From Alphaproteobacteria bacterium (GTDB lineage Bacteria; Pseudomonadota; Alphaproteobacteria; Caulobacterales; Parvularculaceae), in contig JAUIMC010000003.1 in assembly GCA_030433215.1 (NCBI GenBank), forward strand, positions 186,001-250,000: 64,000 nucleotides of DNA, written 5' to 3'. The position numbers and the translations under genes are program-made. The notes under the pieces were generated by a model. The model saw nothing but the letters and a program-made list of their open reading frames with translations, searched no databases and was not told the DNA's origin. The stretch's first letter is position 1. Each line of letters starts with the position of its first letter. Shown here one piece after another: positions 1 through 7,790 of this stretch.

Positions 1-243
1 CATGGCCGCGCGGCTTTCCTTGTCGGCCGACGAAATGAATTTCTCCGCCTGCGTGCGAACCCGCGTGATGTTGTCTTCAACAGCTTCGCCTGCATCCACG
101 GCTCTTTTCGCGCCCAACGCGACCATATCGTCACGCAGCGCTTTCAGATCCTTGCGCAGCGCCGCCAGATCTTCGCTGAGTTCGGCGTCGGAGGCCGCGG
201 CGGCTTTCTTCTTCGTCGCATCCATAGCTTTTTCACCGTACAT
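1..243 (-). CDS. DUF883/ElaB-YqjD-like protein, partial (3' end outside window)
   Basis: The first 81 codons are present and the gene runs off the left edge. The translation begins MYGEKAMDATKKKAAAASD and continues as a charged, heptad-like helix (ELSEDLAALRKDLKALRDD, then VEDNITRVRTQAEKF). This amphipathic coiled-coil layout is typical of DUF883 (ElaB/YqjD) proteins, small stress-induced proteins that have a C-terminal membrane anchor and can bind ribosomes; the anchor itself would lie outside the window. The start at 243 is supported by an AGGAAAGGAG ribosome binding site seven bases upstream. A GGAAC-N16-TGTT promoter-like sequence lies 40 bases upstream, which fits stress control. An apolipoprotein-like helix protein is an alternative. 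Confidence 0.6.
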   Translation of the reverse strand, partial: MYGEKAMDATKKKAAAASDAELSEDLAALRKDLKALRDDMVALGAKRAVDAGEAVEDNITRVRTQAEKFISSADKESRAAM

Positions 244-282
244 GACGATGCTCCTTTCCTGCATTCATCCGTTTCCCCTACC

Positions 283-307
283 AACACTGCCTATTTTGGA
301 TTGTTCC
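283..307 (-). promoter_or_regulatory. EcfG-type (GSR) promoter for the DUF883 gene
   Basis: Read on the minus strand, GGAAC (307-303), a 16-base spacer and TGTT (286-283). The known EcfG consensus in Alphaproteobacteria is GGAAC-N16/17-CGTT, so this matches eight of nine fixed positions. The -10 element is 40 bases before the ATG at 243. Confidence 0.6.
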
Positions 308-407
308 CACCGTACGCTGGGGCCTGCGCGCCCTATTCTGCGGCGCTTTACGGGCCTTCGGAGCCGTCTGTTGCATGACTCACTCATGTTGAGGCGCCGG
401 TTTCGGG

Positions 408-432
408 GGAACCGGGCGCGCATGGCGCTGTT
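408..432 (+). promoter_or_regulatory. EcfG-type (GSR) promoter for the DUF1328 gene
   Basis: GGAAC at 408-412, a 16-base spacer and TGTT at 429-432, ending 44 bases before the DUF1328 start. The same elements with the same spacer face the other way at 283-307, so the two small envelope genes would be divergently driven by one sigma factor. Confidence 0.6.
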
Positions 433-476
433 TTCAAGTCACAGGATTAGCAAATCCGGTAAAAATGGAGGCATCT

Positions 477-647
477 ATGCTTGGATGGGCCCTGACATTT
501 CTGGTCGTTGCTTTGATTGCAGCATTCTTGGGCTTTAGCGGCGTCGCCGCCGCGTCGGCGGGCATTGCACAGATTCTGTTCTTTGTCTTTCTGGTGCTGT
601 TCGTCATCGCCATGGTGGCGCGCGCCGTTCGCGGCCGGGCGCCGTAA
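477..647 (+). CDS. DUF1328 (YtjA-like) small membrane protein
   Basis: A 56-residue protein, [20 protein letters not shown] followed by a second hydrophobic helix rich in Phe, Leu and Val (about residues 26-48) and a short basic tail, RAVRGRAP. This two-helix hairpin and the opening LGWALTFL are characteristic of the DUF1328 family, whose molecular function is unknown but which is often stress-regulated. The ATG at 477 is preferred over one at 465 because GGAGG lies six bases before it and family members begin with MLGWAL. A GGAAC-type promoter and a strong terminator bracket it as a single-gene unit. Confidence 0.85.
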   Translation: MLGWALTFLVVALIAAFLGFSGVAAASAGIAQILFFVFLVLFVIAMVARAVRGRAP

Positions 648-670
648 CAGACGGCAGGCCATGACCTGAT

Positions 671-704
671 AAAAACGCCCGCCTTTTCAGGCGGGCGTTT
701 TTTT
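671..704. terminator. bidirectional rho-independent terminator
   Basis: Inverted repeat with arms AACGCCCGCC and GGCGGGCGTT around a short loop, preceded by an A-run and followed by seven T. It can end both the rightward DUF1328 transcript and the leftward histidine kinase transcript, whose stop codon overlaps its edge. Confidence 0.9.
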
Positions 705-2397
705 ATTCCTCGGTTTCTTTATCGATTTTGATTTTCACGAAAACGCCCTGGTCGGTGACGGACCGCTGGATTTCGCCGCCCAGGAAGCCATCGACCAGCC
801 GGTCGACAATCGTCTGCCCGAAACCCTTGTCGTCAGGATCGCCATTGGACGAGAACCGGTAACTTTCCTCGCGCCATTCAAAAACAAGCACGGCCTCGTC
901 ATCGCGCCAGTCGATCACCAGCTTTCCGTCCGCTTCCTTGAGGGCGCCGTATTTGGCGGCGTTGGAAACAAGCTCATGCACGATCAGGGCCCAGGCCGTC
1001 GCCGCGCCGGCGTCGAGATTGAGCGAGGGGCCGTTGATGAAGATGCGTTGCGGATCGGTCCGCCAGGGCCGCAACGTGGTGGTCAGGATCTCCCGCAGAT
1101 CGGCGTTGCGTTTTTTAAGATCGACCGCGCCCACATTATGCGCAGCATGGAGCGCGAAAAGCCGTTTGCGGGTGGCGTCGGCGAAATCTTCCACCGTGGT
1201 CGCATAACGCGCGCTGAGACTGATGAGCGCGTTCGTGACCGAGAACAGGTTCTTGATCCGGTGATTGAGCTCCTGGACCAGCAGCGTATTGCTTTCCTCG
1301 GCCGTCTTGCGTTTTGAAATATCGACCGCGCAGATGCACAAGTGCAAAGGTTCGCCCATATCGGATTCGATCGGCGTCACGGTGATTAGCGCCCAACCCT
1401 TTTCGCCGTCTTCCTTCCAGAACGGCGCTTCGTCAGTGACCTGCCCCTCTTTCATTGTGCGTTTCACCAGTTCGCGCACGGCGGTCCGGGTCTCGCGCGA
1501 GCGCCCCCACATGCCGAGCTCCCAGAACTGGGCGTTCATCCATTCGTCCCGCGGAACGCCGGCGAGAACCTCGCCGAAATCGTTCAGTTCGAGGATCCGG
1601 CCGTCCGGGGTCGTGATCGAGAAAAGCGCGCCGATGCCGTCGATCAGCTTGCTGACGAGGCTTTCACGCTCTTTCATGTCGGTGACGTCGTAATTGACGC
1701 CGGCGAGGCTGAGCGCGCCCGAGCGCGGATCGACAATCACCCGCCCCCGGCCGGCAATCCACCGGTAACGTTCGCCGTCAATCTTGATGCGAAACTCGGC
1801 GCGATAATTCCGTCCGCCCTTGCGGGCGTGATCGATCTCTTCGCGAAGATGATCGATGTCCTGATCGTGGACCTTCTCGAACACATCCTTGCCGTAGACC
1901 TTGGCGCCGGAGGGCAATTGCAGCAATTCGCGCAATTTCTGATTGGCGTGAAGCTCGTCGGACTCGAAGTCCCAGCGGAAAACGCCGAGCTCGGCCGCTT
2001 CCGCTGAAATCTCCGCCTGCCAGCTGAACTCAAAAGCGCGTTCTTCAAGCTTGCGGATGTAATAGATCACCGCCGCCGTGACGATGATCAGCACGATGGC
2101 GGCGGCCAGCCATTGCAGGCTGCTTTCGTTGAGCTCCCCGGGCCCGGCCCAGACGACCACCGCGGCGACAAGCGCGACGCAGCCAAGCCACAGGATCGTA
2201 CGCTTTGCCGGCGCGAGATAGCCCGAGGCTGTCGCGCCGATAAGCGAAACCAGAGTCAAAAGCGGAAGCGTTGAATTGGGGATCAGCACGGCGAGCGCCG
2301 TCAGAGCAACGCCTGCGCCGATCCAGATCCGTCCCGATCGGCGCGATTGCAAGACGCTTCGGAATATGCGCGCTGTCGGGTTCCGCAGTAATTTCAT
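703..2397 (-). CDS. HWE-family sensor histidine kinase of the PhyR locus
   Basis: A 564-residue membrane kinase. Residues 25-115 hold about four hydrophobic segments, followed by two PAS domains (about 125-240 and 245-362). The phosphoacceptor box is QELNHRIKNLF with His379, the N box is HELVSNAAKYGAL with Asn479, and a W-x-E motif (WRE, 508-510) lies in the ATPase domain. His-box, Asn-box and WxE together define HWE/HisKA_2 kinases, the class that includes known PhyR kinases such as PhyK. It is the last gene of a leftward operon behind phyR and a ribbon-helix-helix gene, with a 12-base gap, so it probably controls the phosphorylation of PhyR. The ligand cannot be told. No clear ribosome binding site is seen, which suggests coupling to the gene before it. 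Confidence 0.88.
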   Translation of the reverse strand: MKLLRNPTARIFRSVLQSRRSGRIWIGAGVALTALAVLIPNSTLPLLTLVSLIGATASGYLAPAKRTILWLGCVALVAAVVVWAGPGELNESSLQWLAAAIVLIIVTAAVIYYIRKLEERAFEFSWQAEISAEAAELGVFRWDFESDELHANQKLRELLQLPSGAKVYGKDVFEKVHDQDIDHLREEIDHARKGGRNYRAEFRIKIDGERYRWIAGRGRVIVDPRSGALSLAGVNYDVTDMKERESLVSKLIDGIGALFSITTPDGRILELNDFGEVLAGVPRDEWMNAQFWELGMWGRSRETRTAVRELVKRTMKEGQVTDEAPFWKEDGEKGWALITVTPIESDMGEPLHLCICAVDISKRKTAEESNTLLVQELNHRIKNLFSVTNALISLSARYATTVEDFADATRKRLFALHAAHNVGAVDLKKRNADLREILTTTLRPWRTDPQRIFINGPSLNLDAGAATAWALIVHELVSNAAKYGALKEADGKLVIDWRDDEAVLVFEWREESYRFSSNGDPDDKGFGQTIVDRLVDGFLGGEIQRSVTDQGVFVKIKIDKETEE

Positions 2398-2409
2398 GGG
2401 TCCGGCCGA

Positions 2410-2628
2410 TCAGGCCCTGTCAAGCTGGTCCAGGAGCTTTGAAACTTTCTCGGGATCGGATTTGGACAGCTCAAGACCGAGATAAATCAAAGACCGAATG
2501 GCCGCAGAACGGCTGGCCGCGCGGTTTTCAAAACGCCAGTCGTCGATCATCCCCAATTCGGAATCGGCGACCATGATTTGCAGTTTTTCCACGCGTTTTT
2601 CAGACGTGGAGGCTTTTTCACCCTTCAT
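2410..2628 (-). CDS. ribbon-helix-helix (CopG/Arc-like) DNA-binding protein
   Basis: A 72-residue protein. Residues 15-55 (VEKLQIMVADSELGMIDDWR followed by an SRSAAIRSLIYLGLEL helix) look like the beta-strand plus two-helix ribbon-helix-helix fold, in which the IDDWRFENR and SR-AAIR segments are conserved. The start overlaps the phyR stop in an ATGA, so the two are translationally coupled. NepR, the anti-sigma factor expected next to PhyR, is usually a small protein with an LR-LYDE helix and a PDRF-LL-LD end. Only a weak echo of that end (KLLDQLDRA) is present, so I do not call this NepR. Its target is unknown; autoregulation of the operon is plausible. Confidence 0.75.
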   Translation of the reverse strand: MKGEKASTSEKRVEKLQIMVADSELGMIDDWRFENRAASRSAAIRSLIYLGLELSKSDPEKVSKLLDQLDRA

Positions 2629-3416
2629 TGAACGTCACCATTGGCGATATCGCCGTCTATCGTCGTAAAGCGCATGGTGTCGAGACAATGCGCCACGGCG
2701 GCCTGAACGGCTTCCGGCCGATACGGTTTGACAATGACGAAATCCGGCTCGACGTCCTCTCCCCTGAGAACATCATCGGGATAGCCGGTGATGAAAATGA
2801 CGGGGCAGTCATGCCTTTCGTGAAACGCCACGACGGCGTCCACGCCGGTTTTCTGACCGTCGAGATTATAGTCCGCCAGGACCACATCCGGCATTTTCTT
2901 CACCGCCTCGCGCGCGCCCTGTTCGGCCGTGCGCGCCTGCCCCACAACCTTCACGCCCATGCTCTCCAATACATCTTTCAAATCGGCGGCGATAAGCGGC
3001 TCGTCCTCGACAATCAAGGCCGTGCGTTCGCCGCGATTGGCTTTAACCACTGACCGGCCCTCGGCAAGCAGCTCTTCAAAAGGCTTGTCGAGCGGCGCGA
3101 GGACGAACTCCACATCGCGCTGGGACAAGCCGCAAATATCACTCAGCAAAAGCACGAGACGCGACTGCGGCGGCAGCGGCCCGAGGCTCTTGACATATTC
3201 CACATTGGAGAAGGGTCTGGCCGGCGCGTCGGAGTCGACAATCTCGCACCATTTCAGAATAAACTCGCGAAACAGCTCAGCGCGCGTGGCGCCGGCGGCG
3301 CGGCCCTCGCGCGTCGCTTCCGCCATAACCGCGCTGGCGAGTTCGTCTCCCGCCATCCGGTCCGCAGTCACGGCGCGGGCGAATTGCCTGATAGACGCAC
3401 TTACTGGTAGAAACAC
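2625..3416 (-). CDS. phyR: PhyR-type anti-anti-sigma response regulator
   Basis: A 263-residue protein with an N-terminal sigma-factor-like half (about 1-120; SIRQFARAVTADRMAGDELA, then LPPQSRLVLLLSDICGLSQR) and a C-terminal receiver domain (about 131-250). The receiver has the acidic pair in VEDEP, phosphoacceptor Asp182 in VVLADYNL, Thr210 and Lys230 in VKPYRPEA. In PhyR, phosphorylation frees the sigma-like half to bind the anti-sigma factor NepR, releasing the EcfG sigma factor. Length (about 265 aa) and domain order are typical. The start is a GTG with GGAA upstream; no in-frame ATG fits better. It leads the operon phyR, RHH protein, HWE kinase. A GGAAC element lies about 70 bases upstream with a poor -10. 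Confidence 0.92.
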   Translation of the reverse strand: MFLPVSASIRQFARAVTADRMAGDELASAVMAEATREGRAAGATRAELFREFILKWCEIVDSDAPARPFSNVEYVKSLGPLPPQSRLVLLLSDICGLSQRDVEFVLAPLDKPFEELLAEGRSVVKANRGERTALIVEDEPLIAADLKDVLESMGVKVVGQARTAEQGAREAVKKMPDVVLADYNLDGQKTGVDAVVAFHERHDCPVIFITGYPDDVLRGEDVEPDFVIVKPYRPEAVQAAVAHCLDTMRFTTIDGDIANGDVQ

Positions 3417-3465
3417 TTGTTTTCCGTTCTGATTTCAACTTTTGAGTTTAGCACAGCAAAAACAA

Positions 3466-3491
3466 GACACCTCGTCACGGTTTCCGGTTCC
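3466..3491 (-). promoter_or_regulatory. weak EcfG-type promoter candidate for phyR
   Basis: On the minus strand, GGAAC (3491-3487) is followed 17 bases later by TGTC (3469-3466). The -35 is perfect but the -10 has a mismatch in a conserved T, so self-regulation of phyR by the stress sigma factor is only suggested. Confidence 0.25.
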
Positions 3492-3563
3492 CCCAACTTG
3501 GCAAAAAGTCTTTAAAATCCAATATGAAACAGAACCGCCCCCAATTTCCCGTGTAATCCGCCC

Positions 3564-4373
3564 GTGGTCAAGATCGCCCATATTTCCGACCTCCATTTCG
3601 GCCGGACCAATCCCGCGGCGCTGACCGCGCTCACCCAGGCGCTGGACGCGGCCGAGCCGGATATCACGGTGATCACCGGGGACCTCACTCAAAGCGGCCG
3701 GCGCCGGGAGTTCGCGGAAGCGGCTGCCTTTCTGGGGACCCTCAAAAGCCGGTTTCTGGCGGTTCCGGGCAATCATGACGCGCCGGTCTACAATCTGGGG
3801 CTGCGCTTTTTCAAACCCTGGGCGCGCTATGAAACTCATATCGGCGACGCCTCGATCCAGCGCCTCGCCCTTGGCCCTTTGAGCCTTGTGGGCGTCAATT
3901 CGGCCCGGCGCGCCCAGCCCCGGCTGAACTGGTCTTATGGCCGCCTTTCAAAATCCGTGATCAAGGCGGCGAGCGCCATCGCCCGGGAGGAACAGGATGC
4001 GGGCCGCCAGGTTTTTCTGGCGCTCCACCATCCGGTCACGCTCGGGCCCGGCAAGGCCGGCTCGAGAATCGTCAGCAATGGCGAACAGGCGCTTCAGGCC
4101 TTCGCCGAGAACGGCGTCAGCGCAATTTTGACCGGTCATGTGCATGTGGCCTCGGCGGCGCCGATCGCCGCAACGGACGACCGCATCCTGTCGATCCAGG
4201 CGGGTACGGCGCTCAGCACGCGCGAGCGCGGCGAGCAGCCGAGTTTCGGCCTTATCGATGCTGGCGATGATCAGATCCGGCTCTCGATTAAGCGGCTGGC
4301 TGACGGCCGTTTCGAACCGGAAGGCGAGCAGGCTTTCACAAGGAAAGCCGGCGTCTGGCGTCCCGCCGCCTGA
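3564..4373 (+). CDS. calcineurin-like metallophosphoesterase
   Basis: A 269-residue cytosolic enzyme. All five blocks of the calcineurin-like phosphoesterase fold are visible: D-x-H (Asp9, His11 in ISDLHFG), GD (Asp40 in VITGDLTQ), GNHD (70-72), the paired His at 155-156 (LALHHP) and GHVH (191-194). These ligands hold two metal ions that hydrolyse phosphodiesters or phosphomonoesters; the family includes cyclic-nucleotide phosphodiesterases such as CpdA, and the substrate cannot be told here. The start is a GTG right before the VKIAHISDLHFG strand where family members begin. It converges with the sigma-factor operon, with only three bases between stop codons. Confidence 0.85.
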   Translation: MVKIAHISDLHFGRTNPAALTALTQALDAAEPDITVITGDLTQSGRRREFAEAAAFLGTLKSRFLAVPGNHDAPVYNLGLRFFKPWARYETHIGDASIQRLALGPLSLVGVNSARRAQPRLNWSYGRLSKSVIKAASAIAREEQDAGRQVFLALHHPVTLGPGKAGSRIVSNGEQALQAFAENGVSAILTGHVHVASAAPIAATDDRILSIQAGTALSTRERGEQPSFGLIDAGDDQIRLSIKRLADGRFEPEGEQAFTRKAGVWRPAA

Positions 4374-4376
4374 CGC

Positions 4377-4616
4377 TTACGCCGCGCGTCGTCGCAACAA
4401 TCGCTCGACCGTGTCGCGCAGCGCATGATCGCTGTAAATCGCGGGACGCAGCACCTGAAGCGCCGCGTTCAGCGTTTCCATTTTCGCGAAATCTTCCAGC
4501 GCGCCGAGATCTGTCTTCAGATAACGACGCAGGGAATCGACGCGCCCTTCGGCCAGTTGATTGTCGGCCAGCGCGTCGATGTCCAGTCGGGTGAGAAGCT
4601 CAATTACCTTCGCCAT
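4377..4616 (-). CDS. small protein downstream of the sigma factor, unknown
   Basis: A 79-residue, mostly helical, charged protein (MAKVIELLTRLDIDALADNQ, then LRRYLKTDLGALEDFAKMET, ending RDTVERLLRRRAA). I do not recognise the family. It starts eight bases after the sigma-factor stop codon and is certainly co-transcribed with it. Genes in this position often encode the cognate anti-sigma factor, so it may be a non-canonical regulator of this sigma, but it shows neither the zinc-binding HxxxCxxC motif nor the NepR helix. No signal peptide or membrane segment is present, so it should be cytosolic. Confidence 0.6.
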   Translation of the reverse strand: MAKVIELLTRLDIDALADNQLAEGRVDSLRRYLKTDLGALEDFAKMETLNAALQVLRPAIYSDHALRDTVERLLRRRAA

Positions 4617-4624
4617 GCCCCCTT

Positions 4625-5152
4625 TTACACGACGGCGGCGAGCTTGGTTCCCACTTCCTCCTCATTTTCGCCTTCAATCATGGTCATCAGGCGGTTTCTC
4701 GCCCGGGACAGGCGCGAGCGCACCGTGCCCACCGGCACGTCAAGCATTTCGGCGGCTTCTTCATATTTCATGCCTTCGATGACGACGAGGGAGAGAATGA
4801 CCCTGTCATTCAGCGGCAGCTCGTGAAATGCGTCGACAACGTCATTGAAGTGCATGGTCTGCTCCTGGGTTTGAGCGCTTGCGAGGCGCGATTGGGGCGC
4901 ATCATCCATATCCACCGCCACGCCGCGCGCTTTTTCGCTGCGGATCTGGTTGAGAAAAACGCGGCGGCAAATCGTGAAAAGCCAGGAGCGCAGATTTGAA
5001 CCATCAAAAAGGTGAGCCTTGCGCAAGGCACGCTCGACGCTGTCCTGAACGAGATCGCAAGCGCGATCCTGATTGCGGGTCAGCTGAAGCGCAAAACGAT
5101 GCAGCGCGGGAAGGCAATCATTAAGCTCGGCGGTTGAAATTTGATTTTGCAT
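4625..5152 (-). CDS. ECF-family RNA polymerase sigma factor (EcfG-like)
   Basis: A 175-residue sigma factor. Region 2 covers about residues 10-75 (FALQLTRNQDRACDLVQDSV, then NLRSWLFTICRRVFLNQIR), the -10 binding and core-binding region. Region 4 covers about 105-165 with the helix-turn-helix KYEEAAEMLDVPVGTVRSRL, which reads the -35. The two are separated by a short linker, as in group 4 (ECF) sigma factors. Its closeness to phyR and to several GGAAC-N16/17-TGTT promoters suggests it is the GSR sigma of this genome, but I cannot separate ECF15/EcfG from related ECF groups by eye. Start ATG at 5152 follows AGGAGGATGAG. The small gene at 4377 follows in the same operon. Confidence 0.85.
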   Translation of the reverse strand: MQNQISTAELNDCLPALHRFALQLTRNQDRACDLVQDSVERALRKAHLFDGSNLRSWLFTICRRVFLNQIRSEKARGVAVDMDDAPQSRLASAQTQEQTMHFNDVVDAFHELPLNDRVILSLVVIEGMKYEEAAEMLDVPVGTVRSRLSRARNRLMTMIEGENEEEVGTKLAAVV

Positions 5153-5622
5153 CTCATCCTCCTGTCTTTCGCTGACGAGAAGGTGACGCAGCCCTAAATC
5201 GAAATCAAATGAAAGCGTGGCGGTAATATACCGACCCTCAGCATCCTATTCACCTTGATTATGATGTTTATTCTACGTCCATTGATGACGTTGAATAAGG
5301 AACGGAATATGCGTCGTATCCATGACTGATGGAACCCACTCCAAAACCGGTCCATCTCCTTGATAAGAAGCGCATTTTACTTGGCCGGAAAACGGCCTGG
5401 TTTCTCCAGTAAAGAAGGATCGGAGGCTGCGCGCGCGCCGCGCTTGCGGGGAAAACGCGCCGCACTGGCGCAAAGCGCGCCATCATTACAAAACGATCAG
5501 ATATAAAACATCTGTAAGACAAGGCCGCTTTGCGCGACAAAGCCCCTTAAAGAGCGTTTGAAACGTCCCTTCGGAACTGGCCATGAAGCAGCCTGTTCAA
5601 TCATGAAAGAGTTGCAAACCAT
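5153..5622. other. 470-base divergent intergenic region
   Basis: The region between the sigma factor (leftward) and the lipid kinase (rightward) holds no convincing gene; the open frame on the minus strand at 5268-5540 has no ribosome binding site or recognisable protein. It carries one good GGAAC-type promoter for the kinase (5573-5597). Two further GGAAC sequences at 5299 and 5331 have no matching -10. I see no GGAAC promoter facing the sigma gene. Confidence 0.5.
5573..5597 (+). promoter_or_regulatory. EcfG-type (GSR) promoter for the lipid kinase
   Basis: GGAAC at 5573-5577, a 16-base spacer and TGTT at 5594-5597, ending 25 bases before the kinase ATG. Same elements and spacer as the promoters at 283-307 and 408-432. 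Confidence 0.6.
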
Positions 5623-6519
5623 ATGAAAGCCAGCGTTTTCATCAATTCACATTCAGGCAGCGTTCAAAGCGCCGGCGCAGACACAATCTCGGCGCTGATC
5701 GCTGAGACGCTGAAGAAGGCGGACATCGGGGCCGATATCGCCTGCGGCGATCCGGGGACCTTCAAGGAATTTTGCGAATGCCTCAAACGGCCCGACGATC
5801 TCGCCATGGCGGTGATCGCGGGCGGCGACGGCACTTTCGCCATGGCGGCGGAAGCGTTTGCGCACGCCCCCGTTCCTGTCGCCTTCCTGCCCGCAGGCAC
5901 CATGAATCTCATCACCCATGATCTCGGCGTCGATGTGGGGCTGGAAGACGCAATCGAGGACTTTCTCAACTGGAAGCCCCGGAAAATCGACATTGGCTGG
6001 ATTAACGACCGCACCTTCCTGAACAATATCGTTTTCGGAGATTACGCGGAGGTCGCCGAAGCCCGCGAACATCTGCGCGAGGCCCCGACGCTCGAAGAAA
6101 GGCTGGGCGCGATTTCTGAGGCCGCCTACACGCTGTTTCACTCCGAGCCGGAACGCTTCGTGCTGGCGGCCTCGGGCGAGGTCATCAAGGTCCGCTCGAA
6201 CATGCTGATGATCGCCAATAACCGCTATACCGGCGCCGTCGAGATGCGGCCGACCCGCGACCGGCTCGACCGGGGAAAGCTTGCGCTTTATCTCGCCGAC
6301 AGCCGGGACGGCGTGGAGCTCGTCGCCCGGGTCATGGAGGTGCTGCGCGGCGATATCGAGTCGTCCGAGGCCATCGAGCAGCGCGAAGTCACGCAGTGCC
6401 GCATCACCGCCGAGAACAACCCGGTCACGGTCGCCGTCGACGGCGAACCGATAGAGTTTGACAGCCCCGTTGAAGTGCGCATCGAACCGGGCGCGCTGAC
6501 GGTGCTTTGTCCTGAATGA
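5623..6519 (+). CDS. diacylglycerol/lipid kinase (DAGK catalytic domain)
   Basis: A 298-residue cytosolic kinase. The nucleotide-binding glycine motif AGGDGTFAMAAEA (about 65-77) and the PAGTMNLITHDLG motif (about 89-101) are the two signatures of the diacylglycerol kinase/sphingosine kinase/YegS superfamily, followed by a C-terminal beta-sandwich ending in the VAVDGEPIEFDSPVEVRIE segment typical of these enzymes. It would phosphorylate a lipid hydroxyl with ATP; the lipid is unknown. Length (about 300) is normal. The gene is alone on its strand; a GGAAC-type promoter sits 25 bases before the ATG, which points to stress induction. A hairpin at 6554-6576 separates it from the convergent permease gene. 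Confidence 0.85.
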   Translation: MKASVFINSHSGSVQSAGADTISALIAETLKKADIGADIACGDPGTFKEFCECLKRPDDLAMAVIAGGDGTFAMAAEAFAHAPVPVAFLPAGTMNLITHDLGVDVGLEDAIEDFLNWKPRKIDIGWINDRTFLNNIVFGDYAEVAEAREHLREAPTLEERLGAISEAAYTLFHSEPERFVLAASGEVIKVRSNMLMIANNRYTGAVEMRPTRDRLDRGKLALYLADSRDGVELVARVMEVLRGDIESSEAIEQREVTQCRITAENNPVTVAVDGEPIEFDSPVEVRIEPGALTVLCPE

Positions 6520-6553
6520 TGGGAATGAGCCGCCGGCGTGAACAGGCGCGGCT

Positions 6554-6576
6554 GTCAGCGGTTTCTCGCCGCTGAC
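6554..6576. terminator. convergent hairpin between lipid kinase and AI-2E permease
   Basis: Perfect 8-base inverted repeat, GTCAGCGG and CCGCTGAC, around a 7-base loop, lying between two convergent stop codons. No T-run follows, so termination efficiency is uncertain. Confidence 0.5.
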
Positions 6577-6588
6577 TTGCCCCGCGCG

Positions 6589-7761
6589 CTATCGCGCTTC
6601 GGCGGCCTTCGCCGAGGGCTCGTTCTCGCGCTCGCCCAGCAAGGGCCGGTCGATGCGCTTCAGTCCGCCGATGAGAACGCCCACCGGCCCCATCACCGGC
6701 ACGATATCGCAGACAGCCTTTAGGATCAGGAGCAAGGGAATCGCCAGAACCCCGCCTAAAGGCCCCCAGAGGAAGGTCAGCAGCGAAACGGAAACAATGA
6801 TGGCGAGCGGCGTAATCCGCATGCGCACCCCAAGCACCATGGGCGTCACGAAGTTCGATTCCAGGAAGTTCAAAAGAATGAACGCCGCCGCCGGCGCCAG
6901 CGCGGTCAGCGGATCGTCATAGTGAACGATGCCCGCAAGCCCTAACAGCAGGGTCAAAACGGCCGGGCCGATATAGGGAATGAAATTCAACAGCGCCGCC
7001 AGAAGTCCCCAGATATGCGGCGACGGCAGGCCCAACGCCCAGGCCGTCAGTCCCATGCAGACCCCCAGAACGGCGTTGATCGACGTCATGGTCAGCATGA
7101 AGAGGCCGATTTGATGCTCAATATGACTGAACAGGCGCATGGCCCGCATTTTCGCCTTCATGGAACGGTTGGCGGCGACCAGTTTGCGCTTGAAGTCCTG
7201 GCGCTCGGAAAGAAGGAAAAACACAAGCACCCAGGTAAAGAGGAATTTCACCACCGCGCCGGGCGCCGCCTTCGTCATGTTGGCGGCGGGCGCATCCTGT
7301 TCGACCTTGACGGCGGGCTCTTCCCCCTCGCCCATCTCGGCGATTTCCTCGACCTGTTCGGAAACTTCCTTCACTTTCGAGACCGCCTCTTCCAGGCCCG
7401 AGAGTTTCTCCCGCGCTTTCAGCGCCAGCTCGGGAATATCCTCGGCCCAGGCGATGGCGGGCCGGCCTGAAAAAATGATCGCCGAGGCGATCGCCGTCAC
7501 CGCCAGCAAGGTCACGGCGCCGGCCGCGCCGGTCTGGGAAAAGCCAAGCTTCGTCAGGCGGCTGGCCGCCGGCGCGAGAATGATGGAAATGACGAACGCC
7601 GCCGTCAAAGGCAGCATCACGGGCTTTGCGACATGCAAGAAAAACGCAGCGCCTAAGATGGACAAAAACAGCGCCGAGGCGGCGATGACCTGAAGCGACC
7701 GCCGCGGCGTAAAGAACTGAGGACACGCCTCGTCAAAAAAGCGACGATTCCCGGCGGACAT
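6589..7761 (-). CDS. AI-2E/PerM-family membrane transporter
   Basis: A 390-residue integral membrane protein. It has an N-terminal pair of helices (FLSILGAAFFLHVAKPVMLP and VISIILAPAASRLTK), a central soluble segment with a Glu/Lys-rich coiled region (about 115-180), then four to five helices that include ALLNFIPYIGPAVLTLLLGL, a hallmark of the AI-2E family. Such permeases have been linked to autoinducer-2 export or to ion transport; the substrate is unknown. I choose the ATG at 7761 (AGGGGA five bases upstream) over an ATG at 7791, because 7791 lies inside the -10 of a GGAAC-N17-TGTT promoter and so could not be transcribed from it. Co-regulation with the other GSR-type genes is likely. Confidence 0.87.
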   Translation of the reverse strand: MSAGNRRFFDEACPQFFTPRRSLQVIAASALFLSILGAAFFLHVAKPVMLPLTAAFVISIILAPAASRLTKLGFSQTGAAGAVTLLAVTAIASAIIFSGRPAIAWAEDIPELALKAREKLSGLEEAVSKVKEVSEQVEEIAEMGEGEEPAVKVEQDAPAANMTKAAPGAVVKFLFTWVLVFFLLSERQDFKRKLVAANRSMKAKMRAMRLFSHIEHQIGLFMLTMTSINAVLGVCMGLTAWALGLPSPHIWGLLAALLNFIPYIGPAVLTLLLGLAGIVHYDDPLTALAPAAAFILLNFLESNFVTPMVLGVRMRITPLAIIVSVSLLTFLWGPLGGVLAIPLLLILKAVCDIVPVMGPVGVLIGGLKRIDRPLLGERENEPSAKAAEAR

Positions 7762-7790
7762 TGGATTCCCCTTTTGAGCGATGAAAAGCA

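Noticed and set aside
2410-2628. NepR anti-sigma factor call
   Set aside because: Position and size would fit, but the sequence reads as a ribbon-helix-helix DNA-binding protein and lacks the NepR LYDE helix.
5299-5335. Two more GGAAC sequences as EcfG promoters
   Set aside because: GGAAC at 5299 and 5331 has no CGTT or TGTT at 16-17 bases, so only the -35 half is present.
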